Source: Hydractinia symbiolongicarpus (lineage: Eukaryota; Cnidaria; Hydrozoa; Anthoathecata; Hydractiniidae). From it: 64,000 bases of DNA. Of the stretch, positions 11,701 to 25,800 are shown piece by piece. The notes beneath the pieces are model-generated. The model had not been told where the DNA came from. It saw nothing but the letters and a program-made list of their open reading frames with translations, and did not search any database. How positions within the stretch are numbered: the first letter of the stretch is position 1; each line of letters begins with the position of its first letter. The position numbers were made by a program, and so were the translations under genes. The stretch is taken from contig NC_079882.1 of the NCBI RefSeq assembly GCF_029227915.1, positions 12,090,001 to 12,154,000 on the forward strand, in the 5' to 3' direction.

Positions 11701-13435
11701 ATACAGACGATTGTGGTTTTATGTCAATCTGCAATGCACATTGTATGACACTAATTTTATCAGCTTTGAATTTACTTAAATTTTGCTTTTTTTGGTCTAA
11801 TAAACGATTTCATTTATAATTTGGATTACACAGCAACCTTGTTTTGGATGCTGTCACCTTTGTCGAAAATATTCCGCGCGTCTATTTTTTTGACCTTTTT
11901 ATGGCTTTTATTCTTATACACAAAAGTGTGATTTTATCATGTACATGAAAAAAGATGTATTTTGTTGTTACATTTTTAGTATCCGGACTCGGTTTCGGTG
12001 TTATGAGTGGTTTATTTGCCATGGTGAATATACTGGCTGACATCACTGGACCAGGAACAGTCGGCTTATATGGCGATAATGGAAACTTTGTCATAATATC
12101 AGGTAATAAAACAATTTACCAGAAATTTAATTAAGTATAAATTTTCTAGTAATTGTTCTAGTTTAAAGCCATTTGTCTAGCTGTTCAATTTTTTGTCGTG
12201 TGAATAGGGCTTTTCTATTTGATGAAAGCGTTTGGTGTAGAATTGAGAACAGTGAAAGTAATTTCAATTAGCGGGAAAATCCTGTATGTTTCCTTTTGTC
12301 AGTTTCGGTTTAATACTGTACTTTTGGAGTGCGATAAAAAAAAACACGGATTCTTTCTATTTTCCAGTGCAAAAAAAGCGAAACTGATTGTTAAAACTTT
12401 GGTCTAAAAATTCCGCCTAAAAATGACAATTTATCGCATTCCTTTGGTTACTTCTACAATGAGCAGCCTCGACATTGCACGAAGTTATGAAATAAACCTT
12501 TTAGCTCACGTGTGTATTACAGCTCGTTCTAATCAGGCGGCCACAAAGAGAATTTAGAGAACACGTGTATGTATCAATAGGAATGTGTTTTTATCCTGTT
12601 TCGGTCGTTAAAAAAACGTTTCAATATTGGTCAAGTTTGCATCTTCTCTCATTGTTGCTGTAACCACCACGCGAAACAATGATAATTTTTTGTTCCTGTT
12701 TTAAACAGGATCTGTTCAAGAAATAATATTAGCGCTTCGCTTAGTTACTGAATCGGAGCGCGTATCCCCTGGTCCTAAAGCCTTACTGAGTCACTTTCTG
12801 TTTTGTTTTTCAGCTTTCCTTACTAACTGCATGGTACTACTTCATACGTTTTGGGGTATCATCTTTTTTGAAGGTCTGGACTACAAAAAGTGGATAAATG
12901 TTGCAGCAGTGTTTTTCTCTCATTTACTTGTGTCTGGATTGGTAAGTATGACTGTTTTCTTGCATACTAACTAGTCGCTTCTATTTCCTGCATTATTCAT
13001 TTGTATGATAAATTGTACTATGACGTTATCGTCTCAACCTAAAATCTGCTAGGGAAATACGCATGCGTCGACTTCCTGTGCAAACTGCGTACTTTGCAGA
13101 ACGAAAAAATCTTGAAGACGCTATCCGCTTCCGTAGAAATAAATGTTTTGGTGACGCAGCTAATTTTTTTTCTGCGTCATAGCAAAGTTTTTGATTGTTC
13201 TTTATCAAGCTTCATTTTGGTCAATTTTTTCTTGCTTACAATTATTTTTTTACGTATTTTAGATAACATTTTTGTTTTTTAGACTTTATTAAACAAGGAA
13301 CAAGTATACTGGCCCGCACTAACGGTGGGGTACGCTCTTGTCGTAATCATGGCAGTGTGGAGTTTTTACTCTGTCGGTGGCTCCTTCGAAAACTTAAAAC
13401 GATCAGTTAAAAGACAGACCTCGCCTGAAACTTAA
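5731..13435 (+). CDS. aph-1: Gamma-secretase subunit APH-1 (six exons, 243 aa)
   Basis: Multi-pass membrane scaffold of gamma-secretase, the presenilin protease that cleaves Notch and other type I proteins. Exons by eye: 5731-5843, 6271-6414, 10029-10099, 11980-12102, 12814-12941, 13283-13435. All introns are GT-AG, and the 732 coding bases give one frame ending in TAA. The N-terminus MTLLSFFGCSFIAFGPAF matches APH-1. The TM4 glycine zipper is present (G112, G116, G120 in SGLGFGVMSG), followed by MVNILAD. The two conserved intramembrane histidines are H161 (LLHTFWG) and H187 (FSHLLVSGL). Length is close to human APH1 (about 250-265 aa). Intron 2 carries a sense-oriented LINE; exons appear intact. 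Start chosen by homology of the first residues. Confidence 0.96.
6944..7729 (+). pseudogene. LINE apurinic-type endonuclease domain
   Basis: Exonuclease-endonuclease-phosphatase fold domain that would nick target DNA to prime reverse transcription. Visible blocks are CVQEVR (catalytic Glu), VDIFVAEKW, FLSVYGPQ, MVGSDFNGHVG (Asp/Asn pair), KTQIDYFLV and the terminal His in SQHRLPV. One in-frame TGA at 7046-7048 stands where a Trp codon (TGG) is likely. The frame ends at 7729, after which the RT part continues in another frame. Genes with this endonuclease are sometimes mislabelled craniofacial development protein 2. Confidence 0.8.
8136..9416 (+). pseudogene. LINE reverse transcriptase region, frameshifted
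   Basis: Overlapping ORFs 8136-8372, 8458-8973, 8867-9274 and 9174-9416 cover the RT fingers and palm (AIRKLKIGKAAGVSGIVAEM; LERGNYRGLKLVDQVMKVIE; FAFVDLEKALDRVPR; YADDLVLI) and the start of the C-terminal region (KGRMYEACVRSVMLYASETW). At least three frame changes separate the pieces. Compared with the copies at 49 and 56 kb, most of the segment between YADD and the zinc-finger tail has been lost near 8990-9050. Confidence 0.82.
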
Positions 13436-16400
13436 ACGCCGTAAACCGAAAATCCTAAAATAACCCTTGATGATTAAATGGGAAACTAATCGAGTCCAAT
13501 AATGGCAACAATTGTGTTTTATTGACGTCACTGGGGTCAGACTTTTGTTCGCTTCAATAATTCTTGAGATATGTTATTCAAAACAAGAATTTGATCGCAA
13601 GACATGCACCTAAATTTTAAAACGTTATATAATTTTTTTTGTATACATTTGTGTTATAATGAAAAAAAATGTGCATATAAAAACCAGGTTTTGTTTTAAA
13701 CCGTAGTGGAAACCACGCTTTTTAATATTCGCATTAAAACTATGATTATATTTATAAAATGTCCACTTCTGTCTGTTCTAGGTTGTAATATAAATTCAAT
13801 TTGTTTGGCTAGTAAACTTCCTCGTTTTGTAAGACAAAAAAATTTTGACGTGCAATTATGAAGATATTATAACGTTTAGGTTAACGATCCTACTGTTCAA
13901 CTCTTCTGTGAGTTGTTTTGTTAACTATTTTTCACTTACGAAAAAGATTTTATATTAAACACACTTGATATGGGATGTAAGAGTTTTCAAGTATTTCACT
14001 GAAAGAAACATTCAAAGGTAAGTCAGTTTCAATTTTCTCTGTAATTTATGCTTTTGATTTTATACTTTATTTTTTTGGTATATACGTGTATTACAATATT
14101 AGAACAAAGTTGTTCTAATATTGTAATACACGATTTTAGGAGAAGTGTAACCACGTTTATTGTTTGTCATGGGTTGCACTTACTTAGACTAGTCCATAAG
14201 TTTGTCATATAAAATGAACTTTCTTTTAGAAAGCAACTTAAGTTTACTCTAGCACTTAAAGTTGCTTTTTTTTGTGGATAATTTCATTACTAAAAGTTGT
14301 TTGTGATAAGAATTTTATTAACACCGGTAAGGCAAGTCAAGTTGAGTAAAATTTTACACTTTTTTTTTAATAACAATGTCTTTTTTAATTTTTTATAGTT
14401 GCTAAAGTACAAAGCTGAGCACTAAAAGTTACTAAAAGTTAAAAATTTTACCATCCCAACACCACTGTAAATTGAAAGAGAAACAACTTGTTTTCATTAA
14501 GAAACTTTTACGTAATTGTTCCACGTACAGTGGAAATGAAAGAAAAAATGAAAGGTTGTAGGAAATGATGAAACCCTTTTCTTAAAATAGAAACGTTTGC
14601 AGGATATGCACCCTGGACGAGTGTTTCTAAAGTTTTGAAATTCATTTCGTCATCGTTGAGGAAAAATGACGTGGGTGCGTATGTGTCGTCCCGTTCCGGA
14701 GAAGGGGGGAGATAAACACCAAGACTGTGCACACGTTCTTTTTCCCATAAGCGGACAACCTAGTGATTTATAAAACAGCGCAGTTGTTTTGTAGACGCAT
14801 GAGGTAGAGGTGTATTTAAACGACCACGTTATTTTAGAAATATGACGTCATTGCAATAAAAACGGTCAGACGTGTTTTCTATTGGCCATGCAAGAGGAAC
14901 AATGCGTGCAAAGCTAGCATGCGATATTATGAACCACTGTTCTTTTAAACCGCAATCACATTGTAGGAATTCCATTAAAATATGTTTTAGAATTAAAATA
15001 TGTATTAAAATTAAGAACAATTAAGCTCTTGTTGTTCATTTTTCGACCATACAAACCAAGCTGGCACAGTGCACATAAATTTACTCATTTTTGTAATGAT
15101 GTAAGAAAAAAAATTTTGTGATAGTTAATTTTTAATTCAAGTAAAGAAAATTTTACTTTTCTTTCGATTTCATTTTCTCTTTTTTTATTATGAAAGTAAA
15201 CATGCTTAAGGAAAGAAAAAGTTCTTGTTTTGTTGACATTAGCATTACACACGACACGCTTTTTGTTTCTTAGTGCGACTATGCACACAAAGGTAGATGT
15301 ACACAATAACAAACCATCTTATTCGTGATTCTTCTTTTCGTTCTATGACGTTAAGAACCTTCATAACTTGAATTTCTGTATTCGTCCAGATGGTGTTTTA
15401 CTATCCTCTTTAACACGTTTTTTATGACATTCTTTTGGAAGAAGAGACGTGTTTTGATAACAACTTGCGATATTACCATCCATGCCCATATGCTTTCCGC
15501 TCCTTCAATCAGCTTTTATCCACCGGAGGTAAAACGTATCGCGTTTCATCGTGAAACTCGTGTAACTCAACCTCATTACCAGACCTTTTAATATACGAAT
15601 GTACTATAATATTTTCCAACATAATATTTGTTTTCAAAATTGTAGATGCTTAGGTACCAGGCTTCTTTTCGTTACTTCTTACGTCATAGAAGCACTTGAT
15701 ATAATTTAAAAAGTTCACTCTACCTTGGCTTGATTAATTCAGTATTTTAACATTAAATCCCCTTCTTTTATTTATGCTGTAATTTTAAATATTCGCCGAG
15801 TCAGCACTATTATGATACAACCGTCCATGTTTTAGTGGTGCATTAAAATTTGGGAAAGATACATTAGCATTTATTTATTTCCACACAATCCTGTTCCAAT
15901 GGTCTCTTTCGCATCTTTAATATCGAGTGTGGCGCGAGGATATCAAATAACGAAAAAAGACACTGGAAACGAGGTTGATTTTGAGCATATTTTAAAAAGG
16001 TTTAACATTTCAACTTTATCTTTAAAAATCCTTTACTTTTAAATTGAGTGCAGAACATTTGTTTTTTTATTCTGGCCTGCTAAAAAACATAAGGAAGTCG
16101 GAATAATTATAATTGGACCTAAACCCTGCTATTGGAAATAAATTTTTTAGGACGTTAAATTTTTTCTTAAAGACAATTTATTAAATTATGCATTAAATAA
16201 AATAGATTTTTTATTGCAGCAGTCTCCTATTTCTAAGAAACTTGTTAATAAAGTCTGTCTTTTATGGATTGTTTTTTAAAAAAGTAGGCGTGACATATTC
16301 AGAGTGAATTGTGTCCTAAGAATGAAGTTGCTGGTCATCCTAACTTTCCCTGTGTTTTGCAACCCCAAAACAATTTAAAAATGAATTCCTAGTAACTAGG

Positions 16401-16808
16401 TGGTGATAACAAATTAGTTCCCAAATCTCTTTAAGATAAACCTCGAGATCTATCTCAAGCAGGTTTGGTGACGAGAATGCGGCATTAGATTTTTTTTCAT
16501 TGATTTAAAACGAAGTAATTATTTGCTTCATTCGTTCAGTAAGCTGGTAACGAACTGTATCTTGTAATATTGACTTGCGATCACTACCCCCGGATTGGAA
16601 GCTATTTAAAATAAGATTATGGTTCTTAAGCAGCGGTTTCGTTTTTAACGTATATATGAGTTCAAACTATTTCCGTGTCATGTGTCAAAACATAGTGGTG
16701 ATATGTGGTAATTCGTAAATCCTTCGCTGGGTTTTTTAAGAAATAAATATATATTTGAAGTAGTTTACAATTCTTACATGTCAGGTTATATTCTGGATTG
16801 TTTATACC
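13436..16808. other. Intergenic between aph-1 and CPEB
   Basis: Contains the aph-1 3' UTR (no clear AATAAA chosen) and presumably the CPEB promoter. The only strong structure is the perfect hairpin at 14085-14132. The short ORFs here have no recognisable content. Confidence 0.5.
14085..14132. repeat. Perfect 23-bp inverted repeat (hairpin)
   Basis: Left arm 14085-14107, beginning CGTGTATTACAATATTAG, is exactly repeated in inverse at 14110-14132 with a 2-base spacer. It lies about 650 bp past the aph-1 stop codon. It could be the tip of a fold-back transposon or a structured RNA end; no flanking duplication was identified. Confidence 0.8.
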
Positions 16809-19800
16809 ATGGAGCAAAGTGGTAAAGGCATTTTAAACATGGTAAGTGCGAACATGCATAGTTCGTCTGAAAAAAGCAGATATAATATAATTGTTTCTAA
16901 AAATACCACTTATTTTGTCTTTATTAAAAATTCTTTTTTTATTGTCAGTACTGTGTTTTTTTCAGACGTATTTGTTTTTCGCATGAAACGAACTATTAAC
17001 TAAATATTTATCTACTCGACATGTTTGAACGCCTACAGCTCGAGTTGTTGTCAAGTGCTTGTTGCGAAGTTTACAAGTATAGTTTGATAGTCCTACACAT
17101 TTAATATATAATCCCTTTAGCATCGTAAGAACTTAATAGTTTTCTCTCCAGTGTGATTTCGCTGCGCTGTTTTTATTTTTGCGATCTGAAGGCTGAAATT
17201 GTTCTTATATTTTTGTCCATTTACAAATATTTGCTATGTATAATGTAAGTATAAATCTCGCATAAAGCATTAATTGATTTTAAAAACTTTTGTCTTAAAC
17301 AATTTTTCTCCATCGTCGTTCTTTTTTTGCTCTTGTTATTCCGCCATTCCCAGTCTTCTCGCTTTTAGAACATTGTTCTAAAAAAAGTTTAGTTGGGTAT
17401 GAGGTAAATTCATCAGCCTCACACTGACATGAAAATCATTTTAAATTTTTTGAAACATCGTTCATTTCTGATCAGTCAATACATTCCCATTCAATTCATA
17501 TGACGTTCAGCAGTCAATTATGTTTTTCTTGAGGTAGTGATACATTGGTATTTTGAAATGCTCAACACTGTTATAAGAACACGCTATCCTGCAAAAACAT
17601 TCATTTCATTTCTTTTTTGTGGTGGCAACAATGTTTATACTTCATAGTAATACGTATAAACTGTACGCTTGTAACATACCGCAATCTCAATCTGTTATTT
17701 TTCTGTAGCGAAAAACCGGATTATAACCCGAATTTTTCTTGCTTGACTGAACAATCAACATTTATACCAGAAATTTAATTACAGGTTAACCGGAGTAATA
17801 ATTAGTGCGGCAATTAAAGCCTGTGTAGTTGTAATCCCTCCCCCTTGCCAACCGAAGCAGTCGCATTATTCAGACGTTGGTTTTATCCCTTTTACGTTCG
17901 TTCAATTTTATTTGTTATGGATCTTGTGGGTCATGAAAGATCCTTATAAACAACCGTCGATTCTCATTAGAATCAATCGATGCAGAAAAGTTAGGAAAAA
18001 ATTAAGTCTTAATTTTATTGTCAATCTTATTTAATGTACAATTTTAAGATAGAGTCGACATATGTATATTTAGGTATAATTGATTTAGGCGAGATAATTT
18101 TCTTGGGTGTTTTGTTGTAAGGTCTAGTGTCGTAGAACACGCGTCACATATGTTTCACGCATAAATGTTGTAAAGAAATGTGTAGCACTGTAGATATGAT
18201 AATCATGACGCTTAGAAAATAAAGGCTGGCGTAATCATGTGAATTAAATTAATGACTTTTAGTTGAACACGGGGTCCTGTGTAAAGCGTCATTGCAAAGG
18301 TATGTCGCTAATGATATTTCTTTCATAATTTGTAAAGTCAGCTAAAAAATTGCAAAATCATTCGTGCTTTTGGACGAACATTTAAACTTGCAACAACAAC
18401 AAAATGATATTATTTCTTCAAATCAGTACAAGAGTAAAGAAGGGTTGATATCTTCTAGTGGAGATAAGTAAGACATAAAATATCTTATTGTTTCTCTAAA
18501 AATGATTTAGTTCATGTTTTTTGCGGTATAGTTTTTTTGCGGTATAGTAGCCTCGATTTGGTGCTTTTATTTTTCTTCCAGTCTTTCTTTTTTCGATTCA
18601 ACATGACGTTGAACTACTTATTAACTACGCTTAAAGCCTATAGTAAGCCTATAAAAAGTCTATAATATATAATTCGCTCTGAGAAAACAATTCGAGGGAT
18701 GTTCGAGAATAAAAACTCGCGAATATTTTTGCATCAATTTTCGCAAATCGAGACACTCCCCTGCAATGTTTTATACGAAATTTTCTTTGTGCATGAATCA
18801 CGCCAGGGATTTAGGAACCTTTGACAAGTCATTGTGAGCCGAAAAATTTACACAAAAAAGCAACCTCGTCCCCAGGACATCTTGTATCTTTTCTAAACGC
18901 ATCAAAACGTATTCCAATCTCACATGAACTATGAATGGCATGAAGAAAACGTTTCAGAATCACTCTGTATTTTCATTTTTGATGATTTATTGTAAGAGAA
19001 GTATTCGCATTCGTTTAATAAAAAATTTTTTTCGACACATCTGAAAACCTCATCTTTCAGGACATCTTGCCTTCATAATCAACTTCTCCGTTTTAGCGAA
19101 TATGGATAAAAAACCCTAGAAACGAGGTTGCTAAATTTTGCTACACAATAATTTTTTACATTAGAATTATAATGTCCACTCTTCTCTCTTTTTACTTGCA
19201 ACAAGCTCAAGCTATATAATACGTTGAAAAACGCATATCTAATATAACTGTAAATCATCCGTTTTTGAACCCCCTCCCCTTCATGGTGTATTTTTTACCT
19301 CTTTAAAAGATTGTCGGCAATTTTTTCCGATCTTAATTTATACTTTTACTTTCCGCCGACGTCAAAGTTAACACCGTCGCACTTTTTCTTCCTTTTTGTT
19401 TCTATGGTGATAGTAAAATTTGTTAAAGCATTCAAACAAAATCCGGAGTTATAATGCATGTTAATTGGTTCGTGTTCTTGTGAAGAGAAGTTATCTGTTT
19501 TGAGTAAGAGTTTACCGTGAGCAATCTTGATGTCTCATTGACTCATCTTTTTGCGGATAAGACTAAGAAATTGTAAAGACGTTTGTGTTGTGTTCGCATG
19601 AAAAGGTAGGGATTACGAATACTTAAAAGTTTCAAGGTTTTCTTTGCACATTCACAAACAGCTTAAAAAATATTTTCTCTTGCGTGTGACCATTCTTGCG
19701 TTAAGCCTGTCATTACATTGAAATATATTTCTGTCGTATGTCAAAACAAAACTCTACGTTATTCAAATAAAAGTCGTTGCTTAAAAATAACACACGTAAG

Positions 19801-22800
19801 GAGATATTACTGGGGATTAATATAACAAAAGCAACAACAACATCTGTGGTTGTTAAATACTTCGAGTCTCTTAATATAAGTTTTAGGGTCGACTTACACT
19901 TTCGCAGTTTTTAAAAAGTTCAACAAACAAAATAGTGTTGCAGGCCAACTATTAATGGAAAAAAATTAAATGCTGTAATCTCTGTCAGCATTTGACTAGA
20001 AATGTTTTCGGCAAATACGTTTTTAACACTGCCACGCGAAAGATTGTAAAAATACAGAACGCAAGGGAATTTCTAATTAAACTCCAGATTTTTGATTAGA
20101 AAAAGCTAACTTATACCCTTGTGCAAACAGACAAATGATTTTACCGCATGTATGTTTAAGTTCAAATAATATCAAAAACATTAAAAAATTCTTAATAAAA
20201 CTAGAGTCTGACTGTCAATAAAAGTGAAAAAATAACGAACTGGTTATTGTAATAAAGAAAGATTCACTGATTTATCTTTTTGCAGGCAGATAAATGTCGG
20301 CTTTTATATTATTACCAAGGAGATTAAATTTTTTAAACACAATAAGGGTTGAGCTACACTAGAGATGGGAATATAATGAATGTTAACAGTTCGTTGTATA
20401 AAGAACACATTTAATGTCAAAGTGATGTCCTTTTGCCGACAATAAAGTGAATATAATTGTAGTGGTGTCGGGGTTACGATGAAGATGACAAATATTAAAA
20501 AGATGAATGTATTGTATGTTTATAAAACTTTACAAAGAAGTAGAAAGTCGAAAAAAGCAAGAAATCTTAGAGCTTGAAAAGTAAATTTCACCAAATATGT
20601 ATATATTTTTTTTATTGTTAACATTTTTTCGTTTCATTTCAGAAACATTTTAATCATACAACTTTTTGTTATACTTTCGCTTGCTACTTCTTATGAGTGT
20701 AAGCTGGCTGGCAAGATTGTTTGTTATAATTTAAAAAACGTTAAAATGCTTGAAAAGATTGTTTTTATTGTAAAAATAGTTTGAAGTGGACCATACGTCA
20801 TGTAAGAACGCAAGAAAAAACAAAACACTACATAAAAAAAGTTTTTGCTTTATCGCTAGAGAAACATTTTCTTAGCAATTATTGGGGTAAATAAAGTTTA
20901 CATCCGAATACGCAAGTATTCGGATGTAAACTGTGTGATACGCAAGTATTATTTTTTCTGTTGATTGATTTTTGTAACAATATACCTTTTAGTGTTTTCT
21001 CATATGAAATGTTTCTTGTTTTTGCTGCGTTAAGACATGAAACATGTGACTGTTGTTATGTTTTTTTGCAAAAGATACACGCGAAAAGATGACAGATGAA
21101 ATTGTTTTCATTTTTTAGTACGCTTCAACAAGAAGTGAAGTCAATGCAATGGCGCAGAATTTTAATCTAAGCCAGCAGCATGCTTTTCACAAAAACTACC
21201 AGTTTGATTCTACACGATCAGATTCTCTTAAAGGTAAGTCTCGTTTTAAAGTTTTGTTGCCGCACCAACTGTTAGAGCCGAAAGGCCACTTCTGTCGCGC
21301 GCACGCGCAGAAGATAAACTCAGTGACTCTCATGCTGAAATGTTAAACTAAATTTTCTGATCACTAACGCGGGCGATTACCGTCTGCAAATACCAAGTTT
21401 TGGAGTCGATCGATGAGCTAGTTGTTGACTTTAAAAGTTGACTTTTTCATATTACGTCTACTTGGAACAACTATACTGCATAAACTTAAAGAAAACAAAA
21501 TAGGGAATAACTTCCAAATGCCGTGGCTTTACAATCATTTAGACGGGGCAAAGGCGCGCGATCCTTGTTCGGGATAAAAACGCGAATCTGCTTTAACCGT
21601 GGACACAGGATACATAGCCATAAAATAATCCAGCAATTAAAAAAGTAATCAATATTTTCTTTTTATTACTTTTCTTAAAATAACTGTGCAAATTATTTGG
21701 TGAAATTATAATAAAGCACAGCTTATGTATGCTGAGCCTTAACTATAGCCTCGTCCCCAGGGCATTTTCCCTTTTTGATTAATTTGATGGCAGCAAAATT
21801 GTTGGCCCCTTCCGTGTAACGGCTTGGGGGTTAAGGGTTCCTGGGGACGAGGAACCCTTGACCAAATTTATAAGGCTGACTGATTAAGACAGGGTTTTTC
21901 TTGGAAATAAACAAGAGTGTTTTTTTCAGTGGCAACGTATCGGTAGGTTACTACAGCTTCTTGCCTTCTGGGCAAGATATCTTTATTTAGCTAGATAAAC
22001 CTTAACGTCAGGCGGAGTTTCTTATCTTAGAACTCACTTTGCTTTACTCTTGAAGGTGAACTCTCCAGAAACAAATGCGTGCATAAAAGATCAAAAAGCT
22101 AGCTCATATAAAAACTGAAAGTTAATGCAGTAAAAGTATTGTCGTGTACAATGTATAATTATTTTTAACAGTTGAAGAAAATCTTGTAAAAACTCTTAAC
22201 TTTCTTAAAGGTGATCTTTTTTATTCAAACATATCACAGTACTGAGAGTGTTTCTTACTTCTTTGTCAAAAACTTCAGTACTAATTCTTACACAGAAATG
22301 TTTCTTATTGGAAAAGGATAGATTCTTTTTTAAGGTTTTGTTTTCCTTATAGATTCAAGTTACATTTATTCAAACCAATTTTACGATAATGGAGGATGTC
22401 ATAAACAAAGGTATAATCAACCAGCACATCACTCCATGTTTAGACAAAGGCAGACTCAAAATTTGTTTTCAAACAGCAGATACACTGGTGCTACTGAGCA
22501 TGGACTGATACCAGAATTTACAACCAATGTAACGTTAAATGAAATGACTCCATCCCCAAATCCATTTAAAAACCAAAAAGAACATTTTACTTTCCCAAAT
22601 GGAGTTAGGGATGTGGAGGATCAATACTTTGATAAAAACATCACACCTGTTACTTCATCATGTGCATCCACATATCTGAGTCCTACTCCTCCCCGTTCAA
22701 GAACACCAAGTCCAATAGTCTCTGATGGCGACAGTGGCTACTCATCGAAACAAATGTCTCCAGTATCAATGGTAAGATCTTTATTTGTGCTGAAATCTAG

Positions 22801-25800
22801 CTAGGCTGTGGGAGATTACCCTATGACATGACAACCCTATTTTCATGTTTGGTTGCATGACTGATTGCTGAATATACTGAAAATACTTCTATAGACAACA
22901 GCATAGAATGAAAAATAACAGCTTTTATTAAAATATGCCTACACACCCTCAAACAGAAAAGTATATATACACCGTGGGAATGTTATAACAGTGCAAAATC
23001 AAAACGAAGATAAAACAATGTATTTAGGTGTAGAAATGGTTTAAGAGGTCGCATAGAATGTTCTTATAGAATGCAACAAATAATTTGTTTTATTTTTACA
23101 CCGTTGGAAGGAAATATTCATGCCTATATTTCTTTTTTGGCCTTGCCCCCTATACACAAAACCTGATTAATTTAATTTTCTATCTACAAAAACATAAACA
23201 TTCGAATTTAAGTATAATCCAGAAAAGATAGCTTGTGGTAAAGACACAAAAATACAGCGTTTTTGTCTTGGAATTTTAAAACATTCACATTTAAATTAAG
23301 AAGATATGAACTTTAAGGTGCATTTGCCAGGGGTAAGAACTTTTTATTTACTTCAATTTTTGGTGTTTCTGCTTTGCAAAGGGATGTGTTGCAAAAATCA
23401 ATGACCTTTAGGCGAATTTTAGGACATATATATTTGTCAAAAAGCTATTTTGTGTGATTTTAAGTACTAGTCTAAGGGGCATTTCCCAGGGTATTTTTTT
23501 ACAGATGTTGTTATGTTTAGGCTCTATAAAAAGGTTTAATATTATATTTGTTGAATCATTGACTGTCAATAAAAAAATGTTTAACAATTTAAAGAAAATT
23601 CATCACAAAGTATTATTATTTAGGTTTTTCAAGATCAGGTAGCATATGTTCTACTTGTAAAATAAGATGAATGACAATGAAAAAATTGATACTAGTATCA
23701 TGCTAAAATCACTTGGTCAATAAATACATTAAAAAAAATGTATGCTATTGATATTGCAGTCTGGGTTAGAAGTGTACATATACAGCAAGGAGTTGGTTTT
23801 AAATTTGTATACTATGTGCACTTATGAAGAAAATTGAGATACATTTTATATGTATGCAGGAAGTGCAGTGAAACATAGTGTCACAACAGTGCTAACTGTA
23901 AGTGAAGGTGCCCCTGTTTTAATTCAGGACTAAAAATCAATTTATTGATTTGTATTATAAATATTTAAAATGGTTGGAATCATGACGTACATAATAGAGA
24001 GAAAAAAAGATTGCATAATTCAAGATTTACTAATATATATAATATTAATATTTCCAAACACAAAATAAAAAGTTAATTTTATGTGATTTATTTTTAGACT
24101 TTGTTTTTTAAAATGCCAGAAGTATTTATGCTTCCTTTAGGAAATGTCACATATAAAAAGTTAATGACAAATCACCTTTTATATAAGAAAAAAATGGAAA
24201 TTTACAAAGTTCATAATGGCAATATTTTTTCTTGCTTTTTGTTTACCTTTGTATAGAAGTTGATCTGCGTTTTCTGTCTGTTATCTTGACTTTCCTTTCA
24301 CAATAGGGTGCTTTATAACTGCAGAAAACTATTTTATCTATGTATAATTAGAATACAGGCACTATGATACATTATAATTAAATTTATATATCTATAGCAA
24401 CTAATAGGAGAATAACTGAATACCTATTGATTAAAAGAAATTAAATCTCCTCCACTTTGATTCCCTATTCCTAATTTTTTTGAACTTTTTATGGCTTTTG
24501 TTATTGAACTGTTACTTGGCATTATAAAAGATAATTGCTTTAAAATTTATTATAAGTTGTTCATGCATTAAGCAACAACATCAACCGGTATGCTAAAGTG
24601 GATATGTAAAAATAAAATATCTTTTTATCTTTAGATTTTTAATCTACGTGTCATTATTTTATGTTATGAGTGTTTATGTTGGTATTTTTTAAAAGTATTG
24701 AGTGTACAAAAGCAAGGTTCTTAAGACCACTTATATTCTAAGTTTTGGTAGCACCACTAGCACTTGTCAGTGATATTAGAAAACTAGTTGTAATATAGTT
24801 GTTGAAATCTAAAATTGTTTTTATATAATAAATACTACCATCATGTAGTATGTATTTCACAAAAATATAGGTTCTGTCAAACTTGAACAGATCTCGAAGT
24901 GAAAAACAAGTTTTACGTCATTACAACTTTTTATGTCTATTGATATCCATATTTAGGGTCAGCCAGGTTTAAGTTCCAATTGCGGCTTTTCATGTATATG
25001 GAGATGTTAGATGTAAAACATCAAACGAGGTACATTGTTTTTCGCTTTTTTATTTAGCAACAACATAATCGACCATTAGAGCTCACACCTCCAACATCGC
25101 CAGAAATAAGCAGAATTTCCTCAAACAGAATTAAGCAGTTTGTGGACAGGAACAATAACTCCATCATGTCTCCTACACACCCAACATTCAAGTCCTCAAA
25201 CCAGAGTCCTGCGTTATCCCCAACAATGAGTGATAGTGCTTCTAACAAAAATGTTTTACTGGAGAATTACAAACAGCAAGCTTTACTTGTAGAGAAATAT
25301 AAACGACAATTGGCTTTGTTAGACACATACAAGAAGCAGGCACTGTTGCAGCGTTTATATGATAGACAGATGCAAATTGAAGAATGCAAAAAGAATCTTT
25401 CTCAAGATAACAGTAGTGAAGGCTTCTTACAACATCAGCATTTGGCTTTTTCAACTCCTTCACCGGAATTAACAGACAGTGTTCAAAATGTTCAAAGCAC
25501 AATGTCCTATCCAAATGGTAAAACTGAAAACAGTGACCAGATTACTCGTGAAATGACGATGAAAGATAGTGAGAAAGCTTTTACCAATCAGTTTCGTCAA
25601 ATGTCCCTTCAAGATACATTACAACGAAGGACGCTTGCTGTGCAGGAAAGTATTCGGCAGACCTTAGCAGCAACAAATAGCACCCACAATACTGATTTGA
25701 ACAACAATGAGAATTTTATGAGTTTTGAATCGCCTGAGCAAACCTTGGCTTCTGATATGAATATTGTTGATATGTTAGCAGACCCAAGATGGAGTGGTAT

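Larger units (their letters stand above)
16842..21118 (+). other. CPEB intron 1 (4.3 kb)
   Basis: Non-coding. It holds a fold-back element at 18859-19132, a perfect hairpin at 20896-20931, and a small tandem duplication (TTTTTTGCGGTATAGT twice, about 18516-18548). No other gene was recognised. An alternative promoter inside it would remove the 11-residue first exon. Confidence 0.6.
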
